Source: Marinomonas sp. CT5 (GTDB taxonomy: Bacteria > Pseudomonadota > Gammaproteobacteria > Pseudomonadales > Marinomonadaceae). From it: 64,000 nucleotides of DNA. The notes under the pieces are model-generated. The model saw only the letters and a program-made list of their open reading frames with translations. It had not been told where the DNA came from and did no database searches. The position numbers and the translations under genes are program-made. Below, piece by piece: positions 1-11,201 of the stretch. How positions within the stretch are numbered: the first letter of the stretch is position 1; every line of letters begins with the position of its first letter. Location of the stretch: NCBI RefSeq assembly GCF_018336975.1, contig NZ_CP025572.1:1140560-1204559 (forward strand), given 5' to 3'.

Positions 1-565
1 GATGTTGCATATGGGCAAAGTTGAAGCGTCTGTACTCTTGGATTAAGTTATTGCGATCAAAGGCTAGGGCGCTAACGGAGGCAAAAGGGAGATGTTCGTT
101 TCGGCTTAAGGCTTCACCTATGGCTGGGTTCAGGCTGGCTTCTATGATGATCTGATGGAAACGCTGATTCATATCATGGTATATAGCAAGGTCTTGCTCG
201 TCGATACTGCCTTTGGCAAATAGCTCATCACCTTGTTTTAATAGCCTGAGTAATTCATTAGATTGAGCGCTTGATAGTGTATTTTCAGCGGCTTGTCTTG
301 CCGCCAGTCCTTCCAACACTCCTCGTACTTCAATAGAGCCGCTTATCTCCGCCTGAGTGACTTGGCGGACGATATAGCCACGGCCGGATAGTTTTGTTAG
401 TAAACCTTCTTGCTCTAGGGTCCGAAAGGCAATGCGTACGGGAGTGCGAGAAACGCCAAGTTGTTCTGCTGTAGGTATTTCAGCAAGGCGTTGCCCTGAC
501 TCCAGTTCACCGGACAAAATCATTTGTCTTAATCGACTAATTACTTGTTGTCCAGGTTTACTCAT
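1..565 (-). CDS. vanR: VanR-type GntR/FCD transcriptional repressor (partial, C-terminus outside window)
   Basis: This gene reads leftward and runs off the left edge, so about 188 codons are visible and the C-terminus is missing. The N-terminus holds a GntR winged helix (ISRLRQMILSGEL, then VSRTPVRIAFRTLEQEGLL), followed by the start of an all-helical FCD effector domain (EVRGVLEGLAARQAAE, later YHDMNQRFHQMI with metal-ligand-type His residues). FCD regulators bind small carboxylates. It diverges from vanAB, and the shared 226-bp gap holds three palindromes of the VanR operator type, so I infer that it represses vanAB and probably itself until vanillate is present. The start at 565 is the first ATG before the helix-turn-helix. 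Confidence 0.85.
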   Translation of the reverse strand, partial: MSKPGQQVISRLRQMILSGELESGQRLAEIPTAEQLGVSRTPVRIAFRTLEQEGLLTKLSGRGYIVRQVTQAEISGSIEVRGVLEGLAARQAAENTLSSAQSNELLRLLKQGDELFAKGSIDEQDLAIYHDMNQRFHQIIIEASLNPAIGEALSRNEHLPFASVSALAFDRNNLIQEYRRFNFAHMQH

Positions 566-630
566 TGTTCTTACCTCAATGTCTTTATATAGAAAATGAT
601 CATAGCGTAAATTTCAGTGGAAAGGTAATT

Positions 631-642
631 ATTGGATCCAAT
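631..642. promoter_or_regulatory. VanR operator candidate 1
   Basis: Perfect palindrome ATTGGATCCAAT, identical to the VanR half-operator known from Caulobacter crescentus as I recall it. It is the copy nearest the vanR start (about 66 bp upstream of it), so it may serve autoregulation. Confidence 0.8.
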
Positions 643-699
643 GAATAAGCTTTTATTTATCAGTTATTTAAGTCTGTTTCTATTATTCATTATAGATTA

Positions 700-711
700 G
701 ATGGATCCAAT
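700..711. promoter_or_regulatory. VanR operator candidate 2 (imperfect)
   Basis: GATGGATCCAAT matches the ATTGGATCCAAT palindrome at 10 of 12 positions, keeping the core TGGATCCAAT. It lies just upstream of the likely -35 of vanA. Its centre is 69 bp from copy 1 and 52 bp (about five helical turns) from copy 3. Confidence 0.7.
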
Positions 712-726
712 TAATGCATAACCATA

Positions 727-754
727 TTGTTTTTTGATTTATTTTGTCTATATT
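727..754 (+). promoter_or_regulatory. Candidate vanA promoter
   Basis: TTGTTT at 727-732 and TATATT at 749-754 are separated by 16 bp, a plausible sigma-70 promoter. The -10 overlaps the start of operator copy 3, so bound VanR would block polymerase. This is read from sequence only. Confidence 0.5.
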
Positions 755-763
755 GGATCCAAT
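752..763. promoter_or_regulatory. VanR operator candidate 3
   Basis: Perfect palindrome ATTGGATCCAAT, second exact copy. It overlaps the candidate vanA -10 and lies about 29 bp upstream of the vanA start codon, the classical place for a repressor site. Confidence 0.8.
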
Positions 764-791
764 AAATAAAAATAAAAGCAGGAGAATTCTA

Positions 792-1898
792 ATGAGTCAG
801 CAAACCTTCCCTAAAAATATGTGGTATGTCGCAGCGATGTCTGAAGAGGTGGCGGGCAGCAAACCTCTTGGTCGTAAAATTTGTGGTGAAAGCATTGCTT
901 TTTATCGTTCTCATGATAATGAAATCGCTGCGGTGTTGGATTTTTGTCCACATCGTGGGGCGGCCTTGTCATTAGGTTATGTCGAAGACGGTCTTTTAGT
1001 TTGTGGTTACCATGGCCTAAAAATGGGCGCTGATGGTAAAACCAAAGAAATGCCTTTGCAGCGCGTTAAAGGTTTTCCTTGTATGAAATCTTATGCTGTT
1101 GAAGAGCGTTATGGTTTTATTTGGGTTTGGCCTGGTGATCAATCGCAAGCTGATAAAGAATTAATCCCTCACTTGGAATGGGCTGAAAATCCTGAATGGG
1201 CCTATGGTGGTGGTTTGTATCACATCAATTGCGATTATCGCTTAATGATTGACAATCTAATGGATCTGACTCATGAAACCTATGTTCATGCCAGCAGTAT
1301 AGGCCAGAAAGAAATTGATGAGTCACCTGTAGATACCAAAGTAGATGGTGACAAGGTGATCACTAGTCGCTTTATGGAAAATATTATGGCGCCACCTTTT
1401 TGGAAAGCTGCACTGAGAGGAAATGGCTTAGCGGATGAGGTGCCGGTGGATCGTTGGCAGATTTGTCGCTTTAGCCCACCTTCGCATGTAATGATTGATG
1501 TTGGTGTGGCTCATGCTGGTAATGGCGGTTTTGAGGCTCCAGCTGATAAAAAAGCCAGTAGTACAGTAGTCGACTTTATTACACCTGAAACAGAAACAAC
1601 TATGTGGTATTTCTGGGGAATGGCTCGTAATTTCAAGCCAGAGGATCAAGCATTAACGGATACGATTCGTGAGGGACAAGGTACTATTTTTGCTGAAGAT
1701 TTAGAAGTATTGGAGCGTCAACAGGAAAACTTATTAGCTTTCCCTGACTTTGACTTGCTCAAGTTAGATATCGATGCTGGTGGTGTTCAGTCAAGGCGAG
1801 TGATTAATCGAATTATTGCGAAAGAACAGTCTGCAAAAGAGCAAGCTAAGACGTCATCATCTCAGTCAAATGCACCGCTTCAAACAGCCTCATTTTAA
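792..1898 (+). CDS. vanA: Vanillate O-demethylase oxygenase subunit (Rieske non-heme iron oxygenase)
   Basis: Terminal oxygenase that O-demethylates vanillate to protocatechuate and formaldehyde with electrons from VanB. The 368-residue protein has an N-terminal Rieske [2Fe-2S] motif with Cys52, His54, Cys71 and His74 (CPHRG ... CGYHG). It also has the mononuclear iron motif DLTHETYVH, preceded by NCDYRLMIDN. An in-frame TTG at 744 is possible, but the ATG at 792 has an AGGAGA ribosome site at 780-785 and lies beyond the operator and promoter, so I chose it. vanB follows 71 bp downstream. Other aromatic-acid demethylases of this family (dicamba type) are possible, but VanR-type operators and the vanB partner favour vanillate. 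Confidence 0.9.
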   Translation: MSQQTFPKNMWYVAAMSEEVAGSKPLGRKICGESIAFYRSHDNEIAAVLDFCPHRGAALSLGYVEDGLLVCGYHGLKMGADGKTKEMPLQRVKGFPCMKSYAVEERYGFIWVWPGDQSQADKELIPHLEWAENPEWAYGGGLYHINCDYRLMIDNLMDLTHETYVHASSIGQKEIDESPVDTKVDGDKVITSRFMENIMAPPFWKAALRGNGLADEVPVDRWQICRFSPPSHVMIDVGVAHAGNGGFEAPADKKASSTVVDFITPETETTMWYFWGMARNFKPEDQALTDTIREGQGTIFAEDLEVLERQQENLLAFPDFDLLKLDIDAGGVQSRRVINRIIAKEQSAKEQAKTSSSQSNAPLQTASF

Positions 1899-1969
1899 TT
1901 GACAATAATGGCAGGGGAGTGTTTTAGATGCTCTCTTGTCATATAAAAATAAGAAGTTAGGAGTATTTG

Positions 1970-2926
1970 ATGATTCCGGTAGTAGTAAGAAACGTGGTAA
2001 CCGAAGCGTTGGGTGTTGTTCGGTTGGTATTAGGATCTGAGGATGGTACAGATTTGCCGAGCTTTGAGGCTGGAGCACATATTGATATTCATTTGCCTAG
2101 TGGTTTGATTCGACAATATTCATTGTGTCGCATGCAAGCTGAAGGGCAGTATTATGAAATTGCCGTATTAAAAGATCCGCAATCAAGAGGTGGCTCCGCA
2201 GAGGTGCATCGCTTGAAGATTGGTGACTCTTTGTTGATTAGTGAGCCTAAAAACCATTTTCCATTGGTGGATACGCAACGCCATAGTGTATTAATAGCGG
2301 GCGGTATCGGTGTGACCCCTATCTTACCAATGGCTCAAGAGTTGCAGAAAAAAGGCTTATCCTTTGAGTTTCATTATTGCGCCCGATCTCCAGAGACAGC
2401 CGCTTTTTCATCCGCATTAAAAAACGCTTCTTTTGCCGATAAAATGCATTTCCACTACAGCGAGGTAGCAGGATCTAGTCAAATGGATGTGGTGAATGTT
2501 TTGACTCCTCATTCAAGTAATGCTGAATTATATATTTGCGGCCCAGCGTCTTTTATTGATTACGTGTTACTACAAGCGAAAATGCTAGGGTGGCCAGAAG
2601 ACAGATTGCATCGAGAGTTTTTTGCGGCACCCGCAACCGATGAAAATGTGAGTGAGAATACGGCATTCAAAGTAATGATTCACAGTACCGGAGAGGTGTT
2701 TGATGTTGAGTCAGACCAAAGTATTGTTGAAGTTTTGGACAATAATGGGGTTTTTGTTGCTGTCTCTTGTGAATCAGGTGTATGTGGTACTTGCCAAACT
2801 GGCGTCATCGGCGGTGTGCCAGATCACCGAGATGTCTTTTTAACCAATAAAGAGCATGCGCAAGGAAAACTGGTAATGCCTTGTTGTTCTCGGTCTAAGA
2901 CGCCTGTTCTTGAGCTAGACTTATAG
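1970..2926 (+). CDS. vanB: Vanillate O-demethylase reductase (FAD, NAD, plant-type [2Fe-2S])
   Basis: Electron-transfer partner of VanA, moving electrons from NAD(P)H through flavin and an iron-sulfur cluster to the oxygenase. The 318-residue protein has the class IA reductase order: flavin domain with RQYSLC, nucleotide domain with AGGIGVTPILPMAQ and ELYICGP, then a C-terminal plant-type ferredoxin with CESGVCGTC and a last Cys near the end. TAGGAG at 1958-1963 supports the ATG at 1970 rather than the TTG one codon earlier. It probably shares a transcript with vanA. No clear U-tract terminator follows, only the large inverted repeat in front of pyrG. Confidence 0.9.
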   Translation: MIPVVVRNVVTEALGVVRLVLGSEDGTDLPSFEAGAHIDIHLPSGLIRQYSLCRMQAEGQYYEIAVLKDPQSRGGSAEVHRLKIGDSLLISEPKNHFPLVDTQRHSVLIAGGIGVTPILPMAQELQKKGLSFEFHYCARSPETAAFSSALKNASFADKMHFHYSEVAGSSQMDVVNVLTPHSSNAELYICGPASFIDYVLLQAKMLGWPEDRLHREFFAAPATDENVSENTAFKVMIHSTGEVFDVESDQSIVEVLDNNGVFVAVSCESGVCGTCQTGVIGGVPDHRDVFLTNKEHAQGKLVMPCCSRSKTPVLELDL

Positions 2927-2964
2927 ACTCTTCTTAGAATACTTCGCCTTTCTTAATACTTCTC

Positions 2965-3006
2965 TTTCACTCAATGGAAAACAACTGTGTTTTACATTGA
3001 GTGAAA
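2965..3006. repeat. Near-perfect 42-nt inverted repeat between vanB and pyrG
   Basis: TTTCACTCAATG (2965-2976) is the exact reverse complement of CATTGAGTGAAA (2995-3006). Inside it AAAACA and TGTTTT continue the stem after one mismatch, leaving a loop of about four bases. No T-run follows on either strand. The right arm covers the candidate -35 of pyrG (TTGAGT, 2997-3002), so it may be an operator rather than, or as well as, the vanAB transcript end. Confidence 0.75.
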
Positions 3007-3037
3007 TGCCTTCCGATGGTATTATTTCCCCCCGTCC
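2997..3037 (+). promoter_or_regulatory. Candidate pyrG promoter with C-run start region
   Basis: TTGAGT (2997-3002) and TATTAT (3020-3025) are separated by exactly 17 bp. Six C residues (3028-3033) follow, then G3034. Counting from the end of the -10, positions 7, 8 and 9 are C, C and G. The bases CCCGTC at 3031-3036 can pair with GGCGGG (3088-3093) in the pyrG ribosome site. This resembles the start-site switching promoter of E. coli pyrC; the function is inferred. Confidence 0.55.
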
Positions 3038-3097
3038 TGAAGGTACATTTTTGTGTGCTTTCAAATCTCATTTTTTTATATTTGTAAGGCGGGTTAA

Positions 3098-4738
<1,641 letters not shown>

Positions 4739-4760
4739 AGAGCAAACAGGCAGTTTGTGA

Positions 4761-6083
<1,323 letters not shown>

Positions 6084-6099
6084 TACCGTCTGATTTCAT

Positions 6100-6130
6100 A
6101 AAGGGAGAACTTGGTTCTCCCTTTTTTTAT
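6100..6130 (+). terminator. Rho-independent terminator after eno
   Basis: AAGGGAGAAC, a short TTG loop and GTTCTCCCTT form a perfect hairpin followed by a T-run. It ends the pyrG-eno transcript about 17 bp after the eno stop. Confidence 0.9.
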
Positions 6131-6192
6131 TTTTTTTTGCTCCAATTCCTTCGATAATAAGGAATGTTTTTTTAAGATGCTGAGGGTGTTAT

Positions 6193-6471
6193 ATGGCACG
6201 TTTGTTAATTTTCTTGTTCGTCTGTGCCGTGGGCTATCAATCGTATCATTTATATTTTGGTGAGCAGGGCATCAAGCGTCAAGAAGAGCTAGCAAAGCAG
6301 ATTGCCTATCAAGAGCGCATTAACTTACGTCTTAAACAAAGAAATCAGGCACTTAGAGCTCAAGTTCATGATCTTCGCCAAGGTGAAGAGGCGGTAGAAG
6401 AGCACGTGCGTAGTGAACTTCAATATATAAAAGATGGTGAAGTGTTTTATCGTATGGTGAATAAAAAATGA
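6193..6471 (+). CDS. ftsB: Cell division protein FtsB
   Basis: Small bitopic divisome protein that forms the FtsQLB complex at the septum. The 92 residues begin with one transmembrane segment (about residues 3-19), followed by a charged coiled coil (KRQEELAKQIAYQERINLRL, about 28-65) with a Gln/Arg-rich heptad pattern. The C-terminal segment EEHVRSELQYIKDGEVFY is typical of FtsB. It lies between eno and ispD as in many gammaproteobacteria and overlaps the ispD start by 4 bases, so the two are translationally coupled. Confidence 0.95.
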   Translation: MARLLIFLFVCAVGYQSYHLYFGEQGIKRQEELAKQIAYQERINLRLKQRNQALRAQVHDLRQGEEAVEEHVRSELQYIKDGEVFYRMVNKK

Positions 6472-7181
6472 TGAATCCTATGTGGGTTATCATCCCTGCT
6501 GCCGGTGTTGGTCAGCGTATGCAAGCGAATTGCCCAAAACAATATCTCCCTCTTGCTGGGCAAACCATTCTTGATCGTACTATCGCTATTTTTCTGTCTC
6601 ATCCGTTAGTTGCCGGTGTGCTGGTTGGCCTAGGTGAGAGTGATGGTTATTGGTCAGACTCAAAGTGGTATGAGCACCCATCCGTTCATCGCTTTGTGGG
6701 AGGTGAAGAACGCAGTGATACGGTTCAGAAAGGTTTGGAATATTTGTTAGAAACATTAACTGAGCAGCAAGGTGATGTCTTAGTTCATGATGCGGCTCGA
6801 CCCTTATTGAGTCAAAAAGCACTTAACCGAATTATTAATCATAGTTCTGAGCAAGGTGCGCTTTTGGCTATGCCTGCCAAAGATACAGTGAAGCTTCAGG
6901 TGGCAGATCAGCCAGTCGTCGATGCGACTCTTGATCGTAATGCGATCTGGTTGGCACAGACGCCACAAAAGTTTCCCGCAAAGGCTTTGTTAGATGCTTT
7001 AGAAAAAGCGCAAGAGGACGGCGTTACAGTGACAGATGAATGCTCTGCAATGGAATTTGTAGGTTGGCACCCGGATCTTGTTGTGGGGGAAAGCAGCAAT
7101 ATCAAAATAACTTTACCGGAAGATTTATTAATCGCTGAAGCGCTATTTTCTTATCTTTCAGGTTCTGACCTTTCGAATTGA
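6468..7181 (+). CDS. ispD: 2-C-methyl-D-erythritol 4-phosphate cytidylyltransferase
   Basis: Third step of the MEP isoprenoid pathway: uses CTP to make CDP-methylerythritol. The 237-residue protein shows the nucleotide-binding start [18 protein letters not shown], the DAARPLL motif, and [11 protein letters not shown] with WLAQTPQ upstream. ATG codons stand at 6468 and 6471; the first overlaps the ftsB stop. ispF, two steps later in the pathway, follows 52 bp downstream as a separate gene, not the IspDF fusion seen in some proteobacteria. Confidence 0.96.
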   Translation: MMNPMWVIIPAAGVGQRMQANCPKQYLPLAGQTILDRTIAIFLSHPLVAGVLVGLGESDGYWSDSKWYEHPSVHRFVGGEERSDTVQKGLEYLLETLTEQQGDVLVHDAARPLLSQKALNRIINHSSEQGALLAMPAKDTVKLQVADQPVVDATLDRNAIWLAQTPQKFPAKALLDALEKAQEDGVTVTDECSAMEFVGWHPDLVVGESSNIKITLPEDLLIAEALFSYLSGSDLSN

Positions 7182-7233
7182 TGTTATTCAAGTTGAAACA
7201 ATAAGTGCAATTCATAGCACAGGAGAAAATATC

Positions 7234-7755
7234 ATGATGCCGTTTCGTATTGGCCATGGTTTTGATGTTCATAAATTTGGTGAGGGTGAGCAGATTGTCA
7301 TTGGCGGTGTGTCCATCCCTTATTCTCAGGGGCTTATTGCTCATTCAGATGGTGATGTGGCCTTGCACGCTTTAACAGATGCTTTATTAGGTGCGGCTGC
7401 TTTGGGAGACATTGGAAAACATTTTCCTGATACCGATGCTGCTTTTGCGAATGCTGATAGCCGAATATTACTCAAGCGTGCCTACCAAGAGATACAAGCT
7501 CTTGGTTTTTATGTTGGCAATGTGGATGTCACTATTATGGCTGAAGCGCCGAAAATGCGCCCACACATTGATGCGATGCGTGCCAATATTGCTGAAGACT
7601 TAGGAATAGATATCAGTACGGTTAATGTGAAAGCAACAACGACAGAAAAGCTTGGCTTTACAGGGCGAAAAGAGGGGATTGCGGTAGAGGCCGTTGCGCT
7701 TATTTTTAATCAAGCGCTTTTGAATCAGACTTTTCTTAATCAAGGTAATGTATGA
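7234..7755 (+). CDS. ispF: 2-C-methyl-D-erythritol 2,4-cyclodiphosphate synthase
   Basis: Cyclises the IspE product to MEcPP in the MEP pathway as a zinc-dependent trimer. The protein has the family signature GHGFDVHKF with metal-binding Asp and His, then [37 protein letters not shown] is near the C-terminus. At 173 residues it is slightly longer than the usual 157-160 because of a Gln/Asn-rich C-terminal tail. AGGAG lies 8 bases before the double ATG at 7234/7237. Its stop overlaps the truD start (ATGA). Confidence 0.96.
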   Translation: MMPFRIGHGFDVHKFGEGEQIVIGGVSIPYSQGLIAHSDGDVALHALTDALLGAAALGDIGKHFPDTDAAFANADSRILLKRAYQEIQALGFYVGNVDVTIMAEAPKMRPHIDAMRANIAEDLGIDISTVNVKATTTEKLGFTGRKEGIAVEAVALIFNQALLNQTFLNQGNV

Positions 7756-8840
7756 ATACCGAATGGCGATATGCTTGGTCTAAGCCAACTGTGAAGGGGG
7801 ACTTGAAAACCCATGTGCAGGATTTTTATGTTGAAGAGCAACTAGGTTTCGAGCCGGATGGCAAGGGCGAGTTTTGTTTTGTGTTTATCGAGAAGGAAGG
7901 GGTAAATACCGATTTTCTTGCCAAGCGCTTGGCTCAGCTGGCTGGTATTGCGCCAAACAAAGTAACCTACAGCGGTGTAAAAGATCGCCATGCTTGTACG
8001 CGCCAGTGGTTCTGTTTGCATGTGCTAAACCAAGAGCCTGACTTATCGACGATTCAGGAAGCATTCAGAGCGCCTGAAAGTGTTCGCGTGGTAGCGCAAT
8101 TACGACATTCGAAAAAGCTTCGTACCGGTGCGCATTTAGCGAATCGTTTTGTGATTCGGCTACGTGAAATTAATGGTGACTTAGATGAGTTAGAAGGGCG
8201 TTTGAATCTGATAAAACAAGCGGGAGTGCCTAATTATTATGGCCCACAGCGCTTTGGGATAAACGGTAATAATTTGCACAACGGCAAGGAGTTTGTCCTG
8301 CAAGGGCGGCAAAGCCGTCGTAAATTATCAAAGACAGAATCCTTTTGGTTATCTGCGATTCGTTCTTGGTGCTTCAATGAAGCGTTAAGTGATCAGGTTG
8401 AAAATGGTATGTGGATGCGATTGTGTGATGGTGATATTGCCCAGTTTCAGCATAAGGATGAGCAATTTCGTGTGAAAGAAGTGGATGCCCTTATGTACTT
8501 AAGTGTCCTACGCGGCACCGTTAGCCCTGTATTACCTATGATTAGTGAAGGTTGGGAAGCGGGGACGGGGCCTCAGCGTGAAAAAGTGATGAAGCAGTCT
8601 TTATCAGAGCATGGTGAATTGATTGAGGCGCTGTTTTCATTTGGTCTTTCAAGAGACAGTCGTCTTGCGCGTTTAGTGCCAATGAATATGGCGTGGGAAT
8701 TGCTAAGGGAAAAAGATTGTGCACAGTTGATCGTAGAATTTTCTCTACCAAAAGGATGTTTTGCGACCAGCTTATTGCGTGAAATGATTGATTATACGGA
8801 TAAGTCAGTAGAGAAGTATCATGAGAATATTGATCGCTAA
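7752..8840 (+). CDS. truD: tRNA pseudouridine(13) synthase TruD
   Basis: Converts U13 of tRNA-Glu to pseudouridine. The 362-residue protein carries the TruD signature [15 protein letters not shown], whose Asp is catalytic, and the N-terminal [17 protein letters not shown]. It also has [10 protein letters not shown] before the TRUD insertion domain. It overlaps ispF by 4 bases at the 5' end and surE by 20 bases at the 3' end, so it sits inside a tightly packed operon with the order known from E. coli. Confidence 0.95.
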   Translation: MNTEWRYAWSKPTVKGDLKTHVQDFYVEEQLGFEPDGKGEFCFVFIEKEGVNTDFLAKRLAQLAGIAPNKVTYSGVKDRHACTRQWFCLHVLNQEPDLSTIQEAFRAPESVRVVAQLRHSKKLRTGAHLANRFVIRLREINGDLDELEGRLNLIKQAGVPNYYGPQRFGINGNNLHNGKEFVLQGRQSRRKLSKTESFWLSAIRSWCFNEALSDQVENGMWMRLCDGDIAQFQHKDEQFRVKEVDALMYLSVLRGTVSPVLPMISEGWEAGTGPQREKVMKQSLSEHGELIEALFSFGLSRDSRLARLVPMNMAWELLREKDCAQLIVEFSLPKGCFATSLLREMIDYTDKSVEKYHENIDR

Positions 8841-9567
8841 TGATGATGGACTAGATGCGGTTGGTATACAGACATTAGCCAGCCATTTAGAGCGTGAATA
8901 CACCATTTTAGTTGTTGCCCCAGATCGGAATCGCAGTGGAGCGAGTAATTCTTTAACGCTTTCTCGCCCAGTCCAACCGATTCGGGTTGTGGAAGGGCAA
9001 TATCGGGTCGATGGAACACCGACAGATTGTGTCAACTTGGCGTTGTCTGGGGTGATTGATGGCGATGTGGATTTGGTCGTTTCTGGGATTAATCATGGTG
9101 CAAATTTAGGCGATGACGTGATTTATTCTGGAACGGTCGCAGCGGCGATGGAAGCTCGTCATTTAGGGCGTCCTGCGTTGGCTGTTTCTTTGGTTGGAGA
9201 CAAGCACTTTGAGACGGCTGCAAAAGTGATTATGCAGCTTCTAAAGGACTCTCATACTCTAGCATTGCCGAGTGGTATTTTGTTGAACGTCAATGTGCCT
9301 GATGTACCATATAGCGAGTTAAAAGGAATACAAGTGACACGCTTGGGATATCGACATAAGGCGCAGGCGCCTATTTCAGCTCAGCATCCAAGAGGATTGC
9401 CAAGTTTCTGGATTGGTGCTTTGTCTGAGCCTCACGATATATCAGAAGGAACTGATTTTCATGCAGTAAAGAATGGTTATGTTTCTATCACGCCAATCCA
9501 TACGGACATGACGTGTTATGAAGCAAAATCTCCTCTTGAAAAATGGACCGACACTGTAATGCTATGA
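8821..9567 (+). CDS. surE: 5'/3'-nucleotidase SurE
   Basis: Stationary-phase survival phosphatase acting on nucleoside monophosphates and short polyphosphate. The 248-residue protein begins with the metal-binding [11 protein letters not shown] (Asp-Asp) and has APDRNRSGASNSLTL and VSGINHGANLGDDVIYSGTV, all family signatures. It starts inside truD (20-base overlap) and its TGA overlaps the pcm ATG. The order truD-surE-pcm is conserved. Confidence 0.96.
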   Translation: MRILIANDDGLDAVGIQTLASHLEREYTILVVAPDRNRSGASNSLTLSRPVQPIRVVEGQYRVDGTPTDCVNLALSGVIDGDVDLVVSGINHGANLGDDVIYSGTVAAAMEARHLGRPALAVSLVGDKHFETAAKVIMQLLKDSHTLALPSGILLNVNVPDVPYSELKGIQVTRLGYRHKAQAPISAQHPRGLPSFWIGALSEPHDISEGTDFHAVKNGYVSITPIHTDMTCYEAKSPLEKWTDTVML

Positions 9568-10229
9568 GCCTACATAATCTCAATTGGTTAGTCTCCCACA
9601 CTGAACCCAAAGCCTCTAAGATGGTTGATCAACTTAGAGAGCATGGGATTGCCCATGAAGAGTTATTGGCCCTGATGGGGACGATTCCGCGCCATGAGTT
9701 TGTTGAGCCTGCGTTTTCGCATTTGGCCTATTCTGCTACGTCACTTCCTATAGGCCGTAATCAAACCATTAGTCAGCCACTGACTGTGGCGAGAATGACT
9801 GAATGGCTTTTGTTGTATTCTCGTCTTGGCCGGGTGTTGGAAATTGGCACTGGTTCGGGTTATCAGACTCGTATTTTGTCGCACTTTTTTAATAAAGTGC
9901 ATACGGTTGAGCGTCAGCAATTTCTATACTTTCAGGCTAAGCAGCGCTTATCGGCCATGGGGATTAATAACGTAGAGTATCTATTTGGCGATGGACAGAG
10001 TGGATGGCCTAATAAAGTTGAGATGGATGCTGTTATTATTACCGCAATGGCTAGCAGGATTCCGTTAGCTTTAACGGATTGTTTGAAACAACAAGGTGTT
10101 TTAATTATGCCTATTGATCTTCCAACCCCACATATAGGTTGTTGGCGAAAAGAAGGGGATAGGTGGAAATGTTTAGGTACAGAGTCTGCGTATTTTGTAC
10201 CCTTATTAGAAGGAATGGTTCATGCCTAA
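9564..10229 (+). CDS. pcm: Protein-L-isoaspartate O-methyltransferase
   Basis: SAM-dependent repair enzyme for isomerised Asp and Asn residues. The 221-residue protein starts at the ATG of an ATGA overlap with surE; a start at 9543 is possible but would overlap more and adds nothing recognisable. Motif I is VLEIGTGSGYQT, preceded by GRNQTISQPLTVARM (the family-specific substrate loop) and PRHEFVEPAF. It overlaps the following popT gene by 8 bases. Confidence 0.94.
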   Translation: MSLHNLNWLVSHTEPKASKMVDQLREHGIAHEELLALMGTIPRHEFVEPAFSHLAYSATSLPIGRNQTISQPLTVARMTEWLLLYSRLGRVLEIGTGSGYQTRILSHFFNKVHTVERQQFLYFQAKQRLSAMGINNVEYLFGDGQSGWPNKVEMDAVIITAMASRIPLALTDCLKQQGVLIMPIDLPTPHIGCWRKEGDRWKCLGTESAYFVPLLEGMVHA

Positions 10230-11142
10230 GTGGCTGAGAGTGTATTTAAGTGGTGTATTAATGGGTGCGGCTGATGTTATACCTGGCGTTTCTGGTGGAA
10301 CCATCGCTTTTATTTTAGGGGTTTATGATCGTCTTATTCACTCTTTGAGTGGTGTTAATAAAACCAGTATTACTATGTTATTCAAAGGGGATATTAAAGC
10401 TTTGTGGCGTCATTTTGATGGTGCTTTTTTGTTGGCATTAGGTGCCGGTATTCTTAGTAGTATTTTTTTATTAGCCGGTCTGATTACCCATTTGTTAGCG
10501 ACCTATCCTAGTTATCTTTGGAGCTTCTTTTTTGGATTAATTCTGGCTTCTGCTTACTTTTTGATTAATCAGATTGCAGGATTTTCTTTTCGTCACTTTG
10601 TTGGTTTGCTGTTTGGTATAGCTCTTGGTGCAAGTTTGTCCTTGCTTGTTCCAACTCAATTAAATACTTCCTATACCATGGTTTTCTTTTCTGGGATGAT
10701 CGCAATTTGTGCAATGATATTACCTGGTATTTCTGGCAGCTTCTTATTGCTTATGCTCGGTATGTATGGATTTGTTTTGTCAGCCATTAAAAGTTTGGAT
10801 TTTGCTGTAATTATTGTGTTTGCTGCTGGTGCTTTGATTGGTTTGCTAAGTTTTTCTAAAATTCTTAATTATTTGCTTAATCATGTTAGGTCCATGACTT
10901 TGTCATTTCTCACAGGTGTTATGCTTGGAGCCTTAGTAAAAGTTTGGCCTTGGAAGGTTACAGACACTTGGAGTGTCATTGGGCACAAAAAGCTTCCTTT
11001 GGAAGAGCATCTTATTTTACCTTGGAACCTGAATGATTTTTATTGGCCATTGGATTTATTGCTGCCATTAGTGTTTGTTTTTGTCGGCTTTATGAGTGTG
11101 ATTCTTATTTCTAACATATTTTTACGAAATTCAGACAAATAG
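10222..11142 (+). CDS. popT: DUF368 membrane protein, PopT-type undecaprenyl phosphate translocase
   Basis: DUF368 proteins (PopT) were recently shown to recycle undecaprenyl phosphate across the inner membrane, returning the lipid carrier used in envelope polymer synthesis. The 306-residue protein has about eight hydrophobic segments and an internal duplication seen as two PG-S-G loops: DVIPGVSGGTIAFILGVYDR (about residues 16-35) and MILPGISGSFLLLMLGMYGF (about 165-184). It starts 8 bases inside pcm behind AAGGA, so it belongs to the surE-pcm operon. It sits where E. coli has pcm directly followed by nlpD. Family membership is clear; the function is transferred from the family. Confidence 0.88.
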   Translation: MPKWLRVYLSGVLMGAADVIPGVSGGTIAFILGVYDRLIHSLSGVNKTSITMLFKGDIKALWRHFDGAFLLALGAGILSSIFLLAGLITHLLATYPSYLWSFFFGLILASAYFLINQIAGFSFRHFVGLLFGIALGASLSLLVPTQLNTSYTMVFFSGMIAICAMILPGISGSFLLLMLGMYGFVLSAIKSLDFAVIIVFAAGALIGLLSFSKILNYLLNHVRSMTLSFLTGVMLGALVKVWPWKVTDTWSVIGHKKLPLEEHLILPWNLNDFYWPLDLLLPLVFVFVGFMSVILISNIFLRNSDK

Positions 11143-11201
11143 TAATAATCTATTTATATCGAATATTGAGGTAAAGAATTATCTTCCTTGGACTCAGTAA
11201 A

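Noticed and set aside
744..791. TTG start that would lengthen VanA by 16 residues
   Set aside because: It lies in the candidate -10 and operator copy 3, has no ribosome site, and the extension resembles nothing in the family; ATG 792 has AGGAGA.
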